A stretch of 64,000 bases of DNA, from the NCBI GenBank assembly GCA_041651175.1, contig JBAZJT010000010.1, positions 29,264-93,263 of the forward strand. The letters run 5' to 3'. This document shows positions 35,290 to 44,030 of the stretch, in pieces (within the stretch, counting starts at the first letter, position 1; each line of letters begins with the position of its first letter). The translations under genes and the position numbers were made by a program. Origin of the DNA: Elusimicrobiales bacterium (GTDB lineage: Bacteria > Elusimicrobiota > Elusimicrobia > Elusimicrobiales > Elusimicrobiaceae). Under the pieces are notes generated by a model. It did no database searches and was not told the origin of the DNA. It saw only the letters and a list, made by a program, of their open reading frames with translations.

Positions 35290-37009
35290 CGGCAGTTTTA
35301 AGGACAAGCTGCCGTATTTCCTCGCAGCTTGAGAGGGTCAGCGCCTGTTGCGCGGCCTGCGCGCAGGCCGTAAAGTCCAGCGAGCGGATGGTATGCTTGA
35401 CCTTCAGAAACATGCGGGGCGTAACCGACAGCGCGTCCATGCCAAGCCCGGCCAGCAGGCAGGCGGCCTTGGGGTCCGAGGCCATCTCGCCGCAGACGCT
35501 GACCTGCTTGCCTTTCTTGTGCGCGGTCTGCACTATCAGGTGCAGCACGCGCAGCACCGCCGGGTGATAGGTGTCGTAGATATGCGCGACGCGCTGATTC
35601 ACGCGGTCCACCGCAAGGAGATACTGAATCAAATCGTTGGTGCCGATGGAGATGAAATCCGCCACCGAAAGCATTGTGTCCAGCGTAAGCGCGGCGGAGG
35701 GGATTTCCACCATTATGCCCAGCTCCGGCAGCGACTGCGGCGCGCGGCCTTCCTTGACCAACTCGGAATGCATCTCCTCCATCGCCATGCGCACGGCGCG
35801 CACCTCGCTGGCCGAGGTTACCATCGGAATCATGATTTTCACGTTGCCGCGCTTTGCCGCGCGCAGCGACGCGCGCAGCTGCGTCCGCATCATATCCGAA
35901 TGCTGGAGGAAAAGCCGCACCCCGCGCAGCCCCATAAAGGGGTTGGTCTCGTTCTCGTGGCCGGGGATGCCAAGCGCGGTCAGCTTGTCGCCGCCTATGT
36001 CGGCAAGGCGGATGGTTACGGGCGCGGGAGCCAGCGCTTTTGCCACGGCATCGTATGCGGAAAACTGCTCCTCCTCCGGGGGCGGGGCGGGACGGTTCAT
36101 GTAAAGCCACTCGGTCCGCAGAAGCCCCACGCCGTCCACATTAAGGCCGGTAACCGACTGCGGGTCCTCGCGCATGTCCATGTTGACAAGCAGGTTTATC
36201 TTGTGCCCGTCGCGCGTAACGCTGGGCAGCTGGCGCACGGTTTCCAGAAAACGCTCGGCCTGGCGCTGCTGGCGCTGGGTTTTCTGGTATTTCTCCAGCG
36301 CTTCGGGGCCGGGGGAGATTATGACAAGGCCGCGGTCGCCGTCCACTATGGCGACGTCGCCGGTCCTGACCTGCCGCGTTATGTCGGAGAGGCCGACAAC
36401 GGCGGGCAGCTCCATGCTCTGGGCCAGCAGCGCGGTGTGGCTGGTCTTGCCGCCGATGTCGGTGCAGAAACCCAGCACCCGGCTTTCGCGCATATGCAGG
36501 GTGTCGGACGGGTACAGGTTATGCGCTATCAGGACGGAGGGAACCTTTATGTCGGCCAGGGACCGCTTTTCCTGGCGCACCAGATGGCTTACCAGGCGCT
36601 TGCCCACGTCAAAAAGGTCGTGGCGGCGTTCGCGGAAAAACTCGTCGTCTATTTTTTCAAAATTGCGGTTGAGGCGGTCTATGGTCTGGGACAGCGCGTA
36701 TTCCGCGTTGACCAGCTCGGCGGCGATGCGGCGCGGCACTTCCTGCGTAATCAGCGGGTCCTTCAGAATCAGCCGGTGCGTTTCTATCAGCTTGGCGTGC
36801 TTTTTGCCCAGCATCAGCAGCACCTTCGCCTCGGCGGCGTCCAGGTCGGACAGCGTGGCCCGCACGGCGTCCTTGAAACGTTTGACCTCGTTTTTGACCG
36901 CGTCGGGGGAAAGGACGCGCTTGTCTATGACAAGGTCGTTGTCGTCAAAGACATACGCCTTGCCTATGGCAATTCCCGGGCTGGCGGGGATGCCCTTCAT
37001 TATTATCAT
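35276..37009 (-). CDS. ptsI: PTS enzyme I
   Basis: 577 aa phosphoenolpyruvate-protein phosphotransferase. The phospho-His lies in DIGGKTSHTALLAQ, and the PEP-binding C-terminal barrel has MGLRGVRLF and SIGTNDLIQYLLAVDR plus the Cys in VCGEMASDP. It transfers phosphate from PEP to the HPr encoded just upstream (4-nt overlap). Confidence 0.96.
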   Translation of the reverse strand: MIIMKGIPASPGIAIGKAYVFDDNDLVIDKRVLSPDAVKNEVKRFKDAVRATLSDLDAAEAKVLLMLGKKHAKLIETHRLILKDPLITQEVPRRIAAELVNAEYALSQTIDRLNRNFEKIDDEFFRERRHDLFDVGKRLVSHLVRQEKRSLADIKVPSVLIAHNLYPSDTLHMRESRVLGFCTDIGGKTSHTALLAQSMELPAVVGLSDITRQVRTGDVAIVDGDRGLVIISPGPEALEKYQKTQRQQRQAERFLETVRQLPSVTRDGHKINLLVNMDMREDPQSVTGLNVDGVGLLRTEWLYMNRPAPPPEEEQFSAYDAVAKALAPAPVTIRLADIGGDKLTALGIPGHENETNPFMGLRGVRLFLQHSDMMRTQLRASLRAAKRGNVKIMIPMVTSASEVRAVRMAMEEMHSELVKEGRAPQSLPELGIMVEIPSAALTLDTMLSVADFISIGTNDLIQYLLAVDRVNQRVAHIYDTYHPAVLRVLHLIVQTAHKKGKQVSVCGEMASDPKAACLLAGLGMDALSVTPRMFLKVKHTIRSLDFTACAQAAQQALTLSSCEEIRQLVLKTADENP

Positions 37010-37287
37010 GGTTTGTCCGCTTCCATTTCGTCAAAGCCGCGGGCGAAAAGCTCCCTTATGGCGGAAAGCGCCGCATTCTCGTCCGGCCCGCTGACCGAAA
37101 CGGTCAGCGCGCTTCCGCACTCGGCGGCAAGCATCATAACTCCCATCACGCTTTTGCCGTTTATAACGTCGCCGTTCCTGGAAATCTTAATCTCGCTGGC
37201 AAATTGGGACGCCGTGGCCACCAGCGCCGCCGCGGGCCGCGCGTGCATTCCAAGCGGGTTGACGACCTTCACCGTTTCGCTTACCAT
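37006..37287 (-). CDS. ptsH: HPr phosphocarrier protein
   Basis: 93 aa. The His15 site is in GMHARPAAALV. The regulatory serine is in NGKSVMGVMML, so control by HPr kinase is possible. It lies 17 nt after the EIID gene and overlaps ptsI by 4 nt. Confidence 0.95.
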   Translation of the reverse strand: MVSETVKVVNPLGMHARPAAALVATASQFASEIKISRNGDVINGKSVMGVMMLAAECGSALTVSVSGPDENAALSAIRELFARGFDEMEADKP

Positions 37288-37304
37288 TCATTCTCCCTTA
37301 TATA

Positions 37305-38138
37305 CTAGTATGCCAGAGCAAAAGCAATTATGCAAATACATATCACCGCGCCGTATACCTGCGCCACATGTTTCCCGGAGCGGGTGGTGAAAAACGCCGC
37401 GCACATCGCCGGCGGCGCAAGCAGATACGCCAGCGCGTCATGTCCGTGCAGCGCCGCCGGCATTTTAAGCCGCCAGAAAACAATCAGCTTCATGGCGATA
37501 AGCAGAACGGTGGCGCAAAACCCGGCCAGCCTGGCCTTGCGTATCATGCCCTGCCAGTTGACGAAATCCAGCCCGCAGGAGCCGCCCGCCCCGCACTGAT
37601 AACCGTAGGAAATTCCCTTCCAGCGCACCCATATTGCTATGCCGTTGTAAACGGCAAGCCCGGCGGCGAGCCCAACCAGCAGCTCTCCCGCGCCGAAAGA
37701 GGTCTGGAACCGCCACATCTCCTCCGGGGGATGTGTCAGATGGCGCAGCCCCAGCGCCCACAGCGCCAGCAGGCTGATGGAGAGGCTGGCGGGCCGCAGC
37801 GCGGCCCAGAAAAACCTGTCCCCTATCGCGCCCAGCGGCGGGGCGACGGCGGATTTTATCGCCTCCACCCGGGCAGTGTCATGCGGCTGGCCGGACAGCG
37901 CGCCCTGCTCCTCCAGCCGGGCCGCAAGCCCCAGCGCGAAACCCGCCATGAACGGATGCGTGTTGAAAAATCCCAGATGGCGTTTCATCCCGGCGCAAAG
38001 CTCGCGCCCCTTGTATAACGCGGCCAGCGCCGGATATATTGCGAATGCAAAGCCCATGTTCTGCATTCTCTGGTCGTTCCAGCCCGCCTGTATCAGGAAA
38101 GAGCGCAGGAAAATTTTCCGTTTTATGCCGGCATCCAT
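37305..38138 (-). CDS. PTS mannose-family enzyme IID
   Basis: 277 aa membrane subunit. The N-terminal cytoplasmic part with FLIQAGWNDQRMQNMGFAFA, followed by several hydrophobic helices, matches the mannose/fructose/sorbose-type EIID. It pairs with the EIIC encoded immediately upstream (1 nt apart). No EIIA or EIIB gene is in the operon. The substrate is unknown. Confidence 0.9.
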   Translation of the reverse strand: MDAGIKRKIFLRSFLIQAGWNDQRMQNMGFAFAIYPALAALYKGRELCAGMKRHLGFFNTHPFMAGFALGLAARLEEQGALSGQPHDTARVEAIKSAVAPPLGAIGDRFFWAALRPASLSISLLALWALGLRHLTHPPEEMWRFQTSFGAGELLVGLAAGLAVYNGIAIWVRWKGISYGYQCGAGGSCGLDFVNWQGMIRKARLAGFCATVLLIAMKLIVFWRLKMPAALHGHDALAYLLAPPAMCAAFFTTRSGKHVAQVYGAVICICIIAFALAY

Positions 38139-38139
38139 T

Positions 38140-38751
38140 TCAGTTTCCCCTGCGCGGCAGCAGCGCGGCGGTAAGCGCGGCCAGCCCCAGCCAGGGGGCC
38201 ACGCGGTAAGCCGTCATAAACGCCGGCTTTATTTTTGCCGGCATGGCAAGCCAGGCAGCGCCGCCTGCGCAGACGGCCAGGCAAATTCCGGAAAACACGA
38301 ACACGAACACCAGCGCCGCCTGCTGGGCCAGCGCTTTGGCGACCCAGCCCCCCGCAGCCGAGGCGTCCGTTTCCGTGGCGCTTTCCAGCCGCGCGTTCCA
38401 GGAGGAGCGTTCCTGCCGCATTTTAATCTCTACAAACGGATACAGCTTCGCCAGAATAAAACCGAGCAGGAACGAATACCCGCTGTCAAACCCCGCCCAC
38501 CTGTGCAGCGCGAAAGCGCATGCCGCGCCCACCACCCCGCTTGGCGGGACATAGCCGCCCACCGGCACCTGGTCTATGGTCAGCAGTTCCATGCACAGGC
38601 CCAATTGCACGCCGGACAGGAAATCCCCGCCCATGATTCCGAATATGGCGCCCGCAACGGACGGGCGGGAAAACAGAAACTGTCCCGCCTGAACCGAGTC
38701 CAATTCCAGCGCCGCCGCCGCGGCGGAAACAGCCGCTATCCCGCCTATCAT
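38140..38751 (-). CDS. PTS mannose-family enzyme IIC
   Basis: 203 aa, mostly membrane helices. The family segment QLGLCMELLTIDQVPVGGYVPPSG is clear. It is shorter than the roughly 260 aa of E. coli ManY. First gene of EIIC-EIID-HPr-EI-lepA. Its GGGAG ribosome site lies inside a fragment of a dispersed inverted-repeat element. Confidence 0.87.
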   Translation of the reverse strand: MIGGIAAVSAAAAALELDSVQAGQFLFSRPSVAGAIFGIMGGDFLSGVQLGLCMELLTIDQVPVGGYVPPSGVVGAACAFALHRWAGFDSGYSFLLGFILAKLYPFVEIKMRQERSSWNARLESATETDASAAGGWVAKALAQQAALVFVFVFSGICLAVCAGGAAWLAMPAKIKPAFMTAYRVAPWLGLAALTAALLPRRGN

Positions 38752-38802
38752 AAGACTTTCTCCCGAATAAGCTTTTGGGCAAAAATCACGACTTTTTGCA
38801 TA
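38752..38802. repeat. One end of the second inverted-repeat element
   Basis: About 50 bp closely matching the left end of the element at 62731-62897: AGACTT-n-CTCCCGAATAA, then TTTTGGGCAAAAATCACG. No matching right end is found in the next 500 bp, so it is a solo end. It abuts the EIIC start codon on the minus strand. Confidence 0.7.
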
Positions 38803-39285
38803 CGGTTTTACGATTTACGGCTTGCGTCCCTTCTGATGCGCGAAGTACCCTTGCACCTTTCATTTTACATCAAAATCGTGCAGACTCTCTTCCCGTGTTT
38901 TATCCATCAGCCTGTCGCCGGCGTTTTACGCACTTGAACTGTGTTCAAAACGACACAGCAGCGACAAGGTCAGCAACATGGCATTTCACGACATCATCCA
39001 TTTTTTCACAATGCCGTATTTTGCTGTCCCGTATTGCCGAAAACAACCGCGCGAAGCGTTCCTGAAACACACGAAAAGGCTCTGGAACGAGGCGGGAACA
39101 ACTACCGGAATTTTTTACTCCCCTTTCGTGTGTTTGGTGGTTTGATTCCGTTTTGACTGTCGTTTGCCAACACGCCACAGCTTTTCAAAAAACGGGTGAT
39201 GCCGTACAGGGCATTTCTATTTACCTGCAACCTGGGGCACCGCCTTTTCCCGCCGGACGGCTGCAATTTGGTAAAATAAACCGTT
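38803..39285. other. Gene-free stretch between the PTS operon and the serS operon
   Basis: Nearly 500 bp, visibly AT-richer than its neighbours, with only short unconvincing open frames. It holds the divergent promoters, which I cannot place with confidence. It also has a 12-bp perfect inverted repeat (AAACACACGAAA at 39065-39076 and its complement at 39124-39135) enclosing 47 bp. Confidence 0.5.
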
Positions 39286-39807
39286 ATGCTAAAAATCGCG
39301 CTTTGCTCCGCTTTATTTTTTATTGCCCCCGGCGGCGCGTCCGCCCAGTTGCTTGTGAAAGAAACCAAATGGCAGGTGGCCTTTGCGCCTAAAACCGCCG
39401 GCAAAACGGCTTATTCGGACTCCGCGTCCGTCCCCGTATTGAAAACCGGCAGGCTGCCGGTTATGCTGCGGCTTGTGGTGCGGGTGGAAAACTCCGGCGC
39501 CAAACCGGCGGAGGCGGTGGTGTTGCGCTGCGCTTTTGCCATGCGGCTGGTCCGGGAAGATTCCGCGGAGCCGGGCGTATGGACGGTCCCTTTTTCAATA
39601 GACGAGCGGCGGGTGTCCAAAATCCCGCCGGGGAAAACGGTGGAAATAACCGTGCCCCACACCGAATTGCAGGTGTACCTCAAGCGGCTGGTCAAAACCG
39701 GCTTCCGGCCCGACAGGCTGCGCGCCTCCGTAATGCTGGAGCCGCGGCGCGGCGGCAACCTCGCAGCCGGCATGGGCGAGGCGGAAGTGGAGGTGAAACC
39801 TTTATGA
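39286..39807 (+). CDS. Exported protein of unknown function
   Basis: 173 aa with signal peptide (MLKIALCSALFFIAPGGASA). The rest is predicted beta-rich (LPVMLRLVVRVENSGAKPAEAVVLRC, KIPPGKTVEITVPHTELQ) and could be an immunoglobulin-like or DUF4352-like fold; no firm family. It is coupled to serS by an ATGA overlap. Confidence 0.7.
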   Translation: MLKIALCSALFFIAPGGASAQLLVKETKWQVAFAPKTAGKTAYSDSASVPVLKTGRLPVMLRLVVRVENSGAKPAEAVVLRCAFAMRLVREDSAEPGVWTVPFSIDERRVSKIPPGKTVEITVPHTELQVYLKRLVKTGFRPDRLRASVMLEPRRGGNLAAGMGEAEVEVKPL

Positions 39808-41093
39808 TAGACATGAAGCTGTTGCGCTCCAACCCGGATTATTTCCGCAAGGCCGCGGAAAATCGCGGCGGCAAAGGCCTCCCCGCGTTGGAGGATTTGA
39901 TTGCCAAGGATGCCCTGCACCGCGCCGCGCTGACCCGGGCGGAAAGCCTGCGCGCCGAAAGCAAAAAAATCTCCGCCGAAATCGGCAAATTCCGCGCGCA
40001 GAAACAGCCTCCCCCGGCGGAGCTTGCGGAAAAGGCGGCCAAACTTAAGGATGAAGCCGCCTCGGCTGAAAAAACGCTGGCGCCCATGGAGGCGGAGGCC
40101 AAAGCCCTCGCCCTGGGCATTCCCAACACGCCGGATGAAACAACCGTCGTCGGCAAATCCGAGGCGGACAACAAAGTGGTCCGCGAAAATACCGCCGGCA
40201 AAAAAGAATTTTCCTTCAAGCCGCTGGACCATCACGAACTGGGCGAAAAGCTGGGCATACTGGATTTTCAGACGGCGGCGCTGCTGTCGGGCTCGCGCTT
40301 TGCGCTGCTAAAAGGCGCGGGGGCGCGGCTGGAGCGGGCCATCATCTCGTTTTTTCTGGATACGCACGGCAAAAACGGCTACCGGGAGATGTTCACGCCG
40401 TTTATCGTCAGCGCGGAAACTCTCACCGGCACGGGCCAGCTTCCCAAATTTGAAGAGGACCTTTACAAAATCGCCGGAGACGGCGGGCTCTACCTTATTC
40501 CCACAGCCGAGGTGCCGCTGACAAACATGCACCGCGGCGCGACGCTCAAAGAGGAGCAGCTGCCGCTCAGATATGCCGCCTACAGCGCCTGTTTCCGGCA
40601 GGAGGCGGGTTCTTACGGCAAGGACACGCGCGGGCTGATACGCAACCACCAGTTCAATAAAGTGGAGCTGGTGTGGCTGGCTGCGAAGGAAAAATCAATG
40701 GACGCGCTGGAGCAGCTTGTCCGCGACGCCGAGTCCGTGCTGGCCGCGCTGGAACTGCCGCACCGGGTGGTCATGCTCTGCACGGCGGATACGGGGTTTT
40801 CCTCGGCCAAGACCTATGACGTGGAAGTGTGGATGCCTTCGGAAAACCGCTACCGCGAAATATCCTCCTGCTCCAACTGCACGGATTTCCAGGCGCGCAG
40901 GATGAACACCCGCGTCCGCCGGGCGGACAACGGGCTGGAATTTGTGCATACCCTCAACGGAAGCGGGGTGGCGGTGGGGCGCACATTCGCCGCCATACTG
41001 GAAAATTACCAGAATGCCGACGGTTCGGTAACCGTGCCAGACGCGCTGCGGCCCTATTTCGGCGCGGATAAGATAACAAAGGAGCCGGCGTGA
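39804..41093 (+). CDS. serS: Seryl-tRNA synthetase
   Basis: 429 aa class II synthetase. The N-terminal coiled-coil arm (about 30-100) binds tRNA-Ser. Class II motif 2 (AACFRQEAGSYGKDTRGLIRNHQF-type, seen from residue 273) and motif 3 (NGSGVAVGRTFAAILENYQ) are present. The start at 39804 gives the usual MIDMKLLRSNPDYF. It overlaps the TPR gene by 4 nt. Confidence 0.97.
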   Translation: MIDMKLLRSNPDYFRKAAENRGGKGLPALEDLIAKDALHRAALTRAESLRAESKKISAEIGKFRAQKQPPPAELAEKAAKLKDEAASAEKTLAPMEAEAKALALGIPNTPDETTVVGKSEADNKVVRENTAGKKEFSFKPLDHHELGEKLGILDFQTAALLSGSRFALLKGAGARLERAIISFFLDTHGKNGYREMFTPFIVSAETLTGTGQLPKFEEDLYKIAGDGGLYLIPTAEVPLTNMHRGATLKEEQLPLRYAAYSACFRQEAGSYGKDTRGLIRNHQFNKVELVWLAAKEKSMDALEQLVRDAESVLAALELPHRVVMLCTADTGFSSAKTYDVEVWMPSENRYREISSCSNCTDFQARRMNTRVRRADNGLEFVHTLNGSGVAVGRTFAAILENYQNADGSVTVPDALRPYFGADKITKEPA

Positions 41094-42259
41094 AAAGAAT
41101 AATCGCCGCCGCCGCGCTGCTGTTTTCGGGCGACGCGCTGGCCTATGAGAAAATGCCGCCCGAACTGGATGCGCTGGTTATGCGCGGCATAACCTCTATC
41201 CACCAGCTTGATTTTGACGGCGCGGAAAAGGATTTCAGCGAAATTCTGGAAAAATACCCAGGCCAGCCCTACGGGTATTTCGGGCTGGCGATGTCGCAAT
41301 GGGGCCGGCTGGAATACCAGCAGGAGGAAAGCAACCCCGCGCTGGACGAACTTTACGAGAAAAAAACCGACGAGGCCATAGACAAGGGCGAGGCCTGGCT
41401 TAAAAAGCATCCCGAAGATGCCAGCGCGCATGTCTGCGTGGGCGGGATGTACGGGTTGCGCAGCCGGCTGGCGCTTATGAAGCACAGTTGGATACGCGCG
41501 TATTTCACCGGGCGCAAAGGTCTTAAGCACATGAAGACCGCCATCAAGCTGGACTCTGAGTATTACGACGCGTATCTGGGCCCCGGGATGTACGAGTATT
41601 ATGCCGGAACACTGCCAGCGGTCATACGGATACTGGCCAAGTTTCTGGTCAGCGGCGACCCCAAAAAGGGGCTTGAGTATCTGAACCTCGTCCGGGAAAA
41701 AGGGCATTACACCGCCACGGCGGCAAAGCTGCTGCTGATAGAGATTTACACCCAGACCGGCAGCAAATACGCCAACCCCGCGCTTGCGCTTGAATGGGCA
41801 AAAGAATTGCGCAAGCAGTCCCCCAACCACCCGATGCTGCATTTCGTGGAAATAGTCTGCCTTTACGAAAACGGCAAATGGGAGGAAGTGCGCGCCGAGG
41901 CCGAGGAATACCTGCGCCGCATAGAAAAAGGCGAGGCCAATTACAGCGCGATGTACACCCCGCGCGCGCTTATAGCGCTTGGCACCTCCTATCTGGCCGA
42001 AAACAAGCTGGACAAGGCGTTGGAGGCCTTCGTCCGGGCGGAGCCTCCGTCAAAGGAAAAACCCAACCGCTGGGCGGTATGGTCGGTGGTGCGGGCCGGC
42101 AACATACACGATTTGCAGGGCGAGCGCAAAAAGGCCGTGGCCGATTACAAGCGCGCCCTCGGCTACCAGGACCATTGGGGGTTCAGGGACTATATAACCG
42201 CCTATCTCCGCAAGCCTTATGCGGCGGAGCAGAACCCCGGCCAGCTTCCCCCGCCCTGA
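41090..42259 (+). CDS. Exported TPR-repeat protein
   Basis: 389 aa. Starts with GTG at 41090, overlapping the serS stop (GTGA), and with a signal peptide (MKRIIAAAALLFSGDALA). Several tetratricopeptide-like helical pairs follow (for example AEKDFSEILEKYPGQPYGYFGLA, DKALEAFVRAEPP, KKAVADYKRALGY). Probably a periplasmic scaffold; partner unknown. Confidence 0.82.
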   Translation: MKRIIAAAALLFSGDALAYEKMPPELDALVMRGITSIHQLDFDGAEKDFSEILEKYPGQPYGYFGLAMSQWGRLEYQQEESNPALDELYEKKTDEAIDKGEAWLKKHPEDASAHVCVGGMYGLRSRLALMKHSWIRAYFTGRKGLKHMKTAIKLDSEYYDAYLGPGMYEYYAGTLPAVIRILAKFLVSGDPKKGLEYLNLVREKGHYTATAAKLLLIEIYTQTGSKYANPALALEWAKELRKQSPNHPMLHFVEIVCLYENGKWEEVRAEAEEYLRRIEKGEANYSAMYTPRALIALGTSYLAENKLDKALEAFVRAEPPSKEKPNRWAVWSVVRAGNIHDLQGERKKAVADYKRALGYQDHWGFRDYITAYLRKPYAAEQNPGQLPPP

Positions 42260-42404
42260 CATCCGCCGTTTGCCTGTTTTCCTCAGTTTGGACGGCGGAA
42301 TTCGCCGGCGGAGAACGTAATATTCATGCCGCGCGGGTATGCCCGTCAAATTCTGCGCCGGACTGCCTGCGCCAACCGCCGCGCCGGTTCCCGCCGCATT
42401 CAGG

Positions 42405-42866
42405 TTAATCACCCGCCAGCCGGAACAGGTACAGCGACAGCCGGTTGATATATTTCCCCGCCGGCCCGCCCGCGCGCAGCGCGCACAGCAGCGTTTCCGC
42501 CGTCCGGCATTTGGCGCGGGCGCAGTGCAATGCGGCCTCTTCCGGCGTTCTTCCGGCAATGACAAAACCGGGTTTTGCCGGCCCCGAAGCCGCCAGTTCG
42601 GCTTCCAGCCGGGCAAGCCGCCTTTCCAGCTCCGCCGGGGCGGATTTTCCGGCTATGTGTCCGCAGAGGATTATTATATCTTCCTGCGCGCGCAGTATTT
42701 TAGAGGCAACGCCGCGCCTGCCGGCGCGGGAAAGCAGCGCGCGCGCCATGCCCAGCGCGCAGGACAGTTCGTCCAGCGCGGCCAGCGCGCATATGCGCGG
42801 ATGATTTTTGCGGACTCGTACGCCCCCGCAGAGGGAGGTGAGGCCCGCGTCTCCCGTTTTGCTCAT
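42405..42866 (-). CDS. ATP:cob(I)alamin adenosyltransferase (PduO type)
   Basis: 153 aa. The N-terminal SKTGDAGLTSLCGG matches the ATP-binding start of PduO-type enzymes, and INRLSLYLFRLA matches the C-terminal helix. Somewhat shorter than typical (~190 aa). It makes adenosylcobalamin, the cofactor of lysine 5,6-aminomutase among others, which ties it to the lysine cluster. The stop codon lies in sequence identical over 12 nt to the end of the dispersed palindromic element. Confidence 0.85.
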   Translation of the reverse strand: MSKTGDAGLTSLCGGVRVRKNHPRICALAALDELSCALGMARALLSRAGRRGVASKILRAQEDIIILCGHIAGKSAPAELERRLARLEAELAASGPAKPGFVIAGRTPEEAALHCARAKCRTAETLLCALRAGGPAGKYINRLSLYLFRLAGD

Positions 42867-42948
42867 TAAAATTCCCTGTCCCGCCCAAAGAGAGGCTTCC
42901 GGCGGGCTTCAAATGATATATTATTGTAACAAGCGGAGGAAACGTGAT

Positions 42949-43173
42949 ATGAAAGACAAAGTGGAAAAATCCCTTGCCAAAATCCGTCCCATGCTTCAGG
43001 CCGACGGCGGCGACGTGCAGCTTGTCTCCGTTGACGAGGCCGCCGGAGTGGTGCGCGTGCGGCTGGCCGGCGCATGCGGCTGCTGCCCCGGCGCGGCCAT
43101 GACGCTTAAAATGGTTGTGGAGCGCAAACTCAAAGAGGAAGTCCCCGAAGTAAAGCAGGTCCTGCCGGCGTGA
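42949..43173 (+). CDS. NifU C-terminal-domain iron-sulfur scaffold protein
   Basis: 74 aa. The motif GACGCCPGAAMTLK holds the CxxC of Nfu-type domains that carry a [4Fe-4S] cluster to apoproteins. The start at 42949 has GCGGAGG upstream. It overlaps the PHP gene by 4 nt. Useful to an organism with many Fe-S enzymes. Confidence 0.92.
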   Translation: MKDKVEKSLAKIRPMLQADGGDVQLVSVDEAAGVVRVRLAGACGCCPGAAMTLKMVVERKLKEEVPEVKQVLPA

Positions 43174-44030
43174 GCGGACGCGCGCCCGCGCGCATGAAGG
43201 CGGGCGAGAAGCTGGACCTTCACACCCATTCGGACCGCTCGGACGGAACGCTGCCTCCCGCTCAGGTCGCGCGGGAGGCGGCCCGGCGCGGCGTGCGGTT
43301 GTGGGCGCTTACGGACCATGACACGGTCTCCGGCCTCAACGAGGCGGCTGCCGAAGCCTCATCTCTGGGCATAGCCTTCATCGGCGGCGTGGAAATCAGC
43401 ACCCGGCAGCACGATTACCTGCACATACTGGGTCTCGGCGTAAACCACCGCGACAAACGGTTCCTGCAAACGCTGGAAGAGGCCGCCTCCCGGCGCGACG
43501 CGCGCATACGGCGCGTAACCGAACAGCTTGCCGCCGCCGGGGTGGATATTTCCTACGCCGAGATTCGCGGCCTGGCGCGGGGCAGCCTTTCCCGCGCGCA
43601 TATAGCGGACCTGCTCAAATCCAAGGGCTATGCCTCCAGCCGCAGCGATGCGTTTCGGAAATATCTGGACCCGGGCAAGCCCGGCTATGCGCCCTCCGGC
43701 GGGCTGGACGCATGCGAGGCCATAGCCGCCATAACAAACGCAGGCGGCGCGGCGGTGGTGGCGCATCCGGGGCTTGTGCTGCCCGTTCTGGAACTGCCCG
43801 CGTGGAAAACCGCCGGCCTTGCCGGACTTGAGGTTTTCTACCCCTCACACTCCGCGGATATGACCCGTAAATTGCTGGAAATGGCCGTTAAATACGGATT
43901 TTTCGCCACCGCCGGTTCCGACTATCACGGCCCGGACAGCGGGCGCACCGCCTCGCTGGGGGCGCCGCTGCCGGAAAAGCTCAGGGACGAGGTGGCCGCG
44001 TCCGTGGAAAAATTCGTATGGAATTCATAG
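43170..44030 (+). CDS. PHP-domain phosphoesterase (TrpH/YciV-like)
   Basis: 286 aa. Metal-binding motifs of the PHP fold: DLHTHSDRSDG, LTDHDTVSG, and a late DYHG. Close in layout to nucleoside 3',5'-bisphosphate phosphatases. A GTG at 43170 overlaps the NifU stop (GTGA); an ATG at 43194 is an alternative. The 3' end overlaps the GDPD gene by 13 nt. Confidence 0.87.
   Translation: MSGRAPARMKAGEKLDLHTHSDRSDGTLPPAQVAREAARRGVRLWALTDHDTVSGLNEAAAEASSLGIAFIGGVEISTRQHDYLHILGLGVNHRDKRFLQTLEEAASRRDARIRRVTEQLAAAGVDISYAEIRGLARGSLSRAHIADLLKSKGYASSRSDAFRKYLDPGKPGYAPSGGLDACEAIAAITNAGGAAVVAHPGLVLPVLELPAWKTAGLAGLEVFYPSHSADMTRKLLEMAVKYGFFATAGSDYHGPDSGRTASLGAPLPEKLRDEVAASVEKFVWNS

Noticed and set aside
35348..37390. 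Long plus-strand open frame opposite ptsI
   Set aside because: Shadow of ptsI and ptsH; no domain, no ribosome site.
38775..39156. Short open frames in the gap before the serS operon
   Set aside because: Low-complexity translations without domains or ribosome sites, overlapping one another in several frames; the region is better treated as non-coding.
42390..42410. CATTCAGGTTAA next to the cobalamin adenosyltransferase stop considered as a sixth repeat copy
   Set aside because: Only 12 nt match the element end and no partner end or interior is present; kept only as a remark about stop codons.
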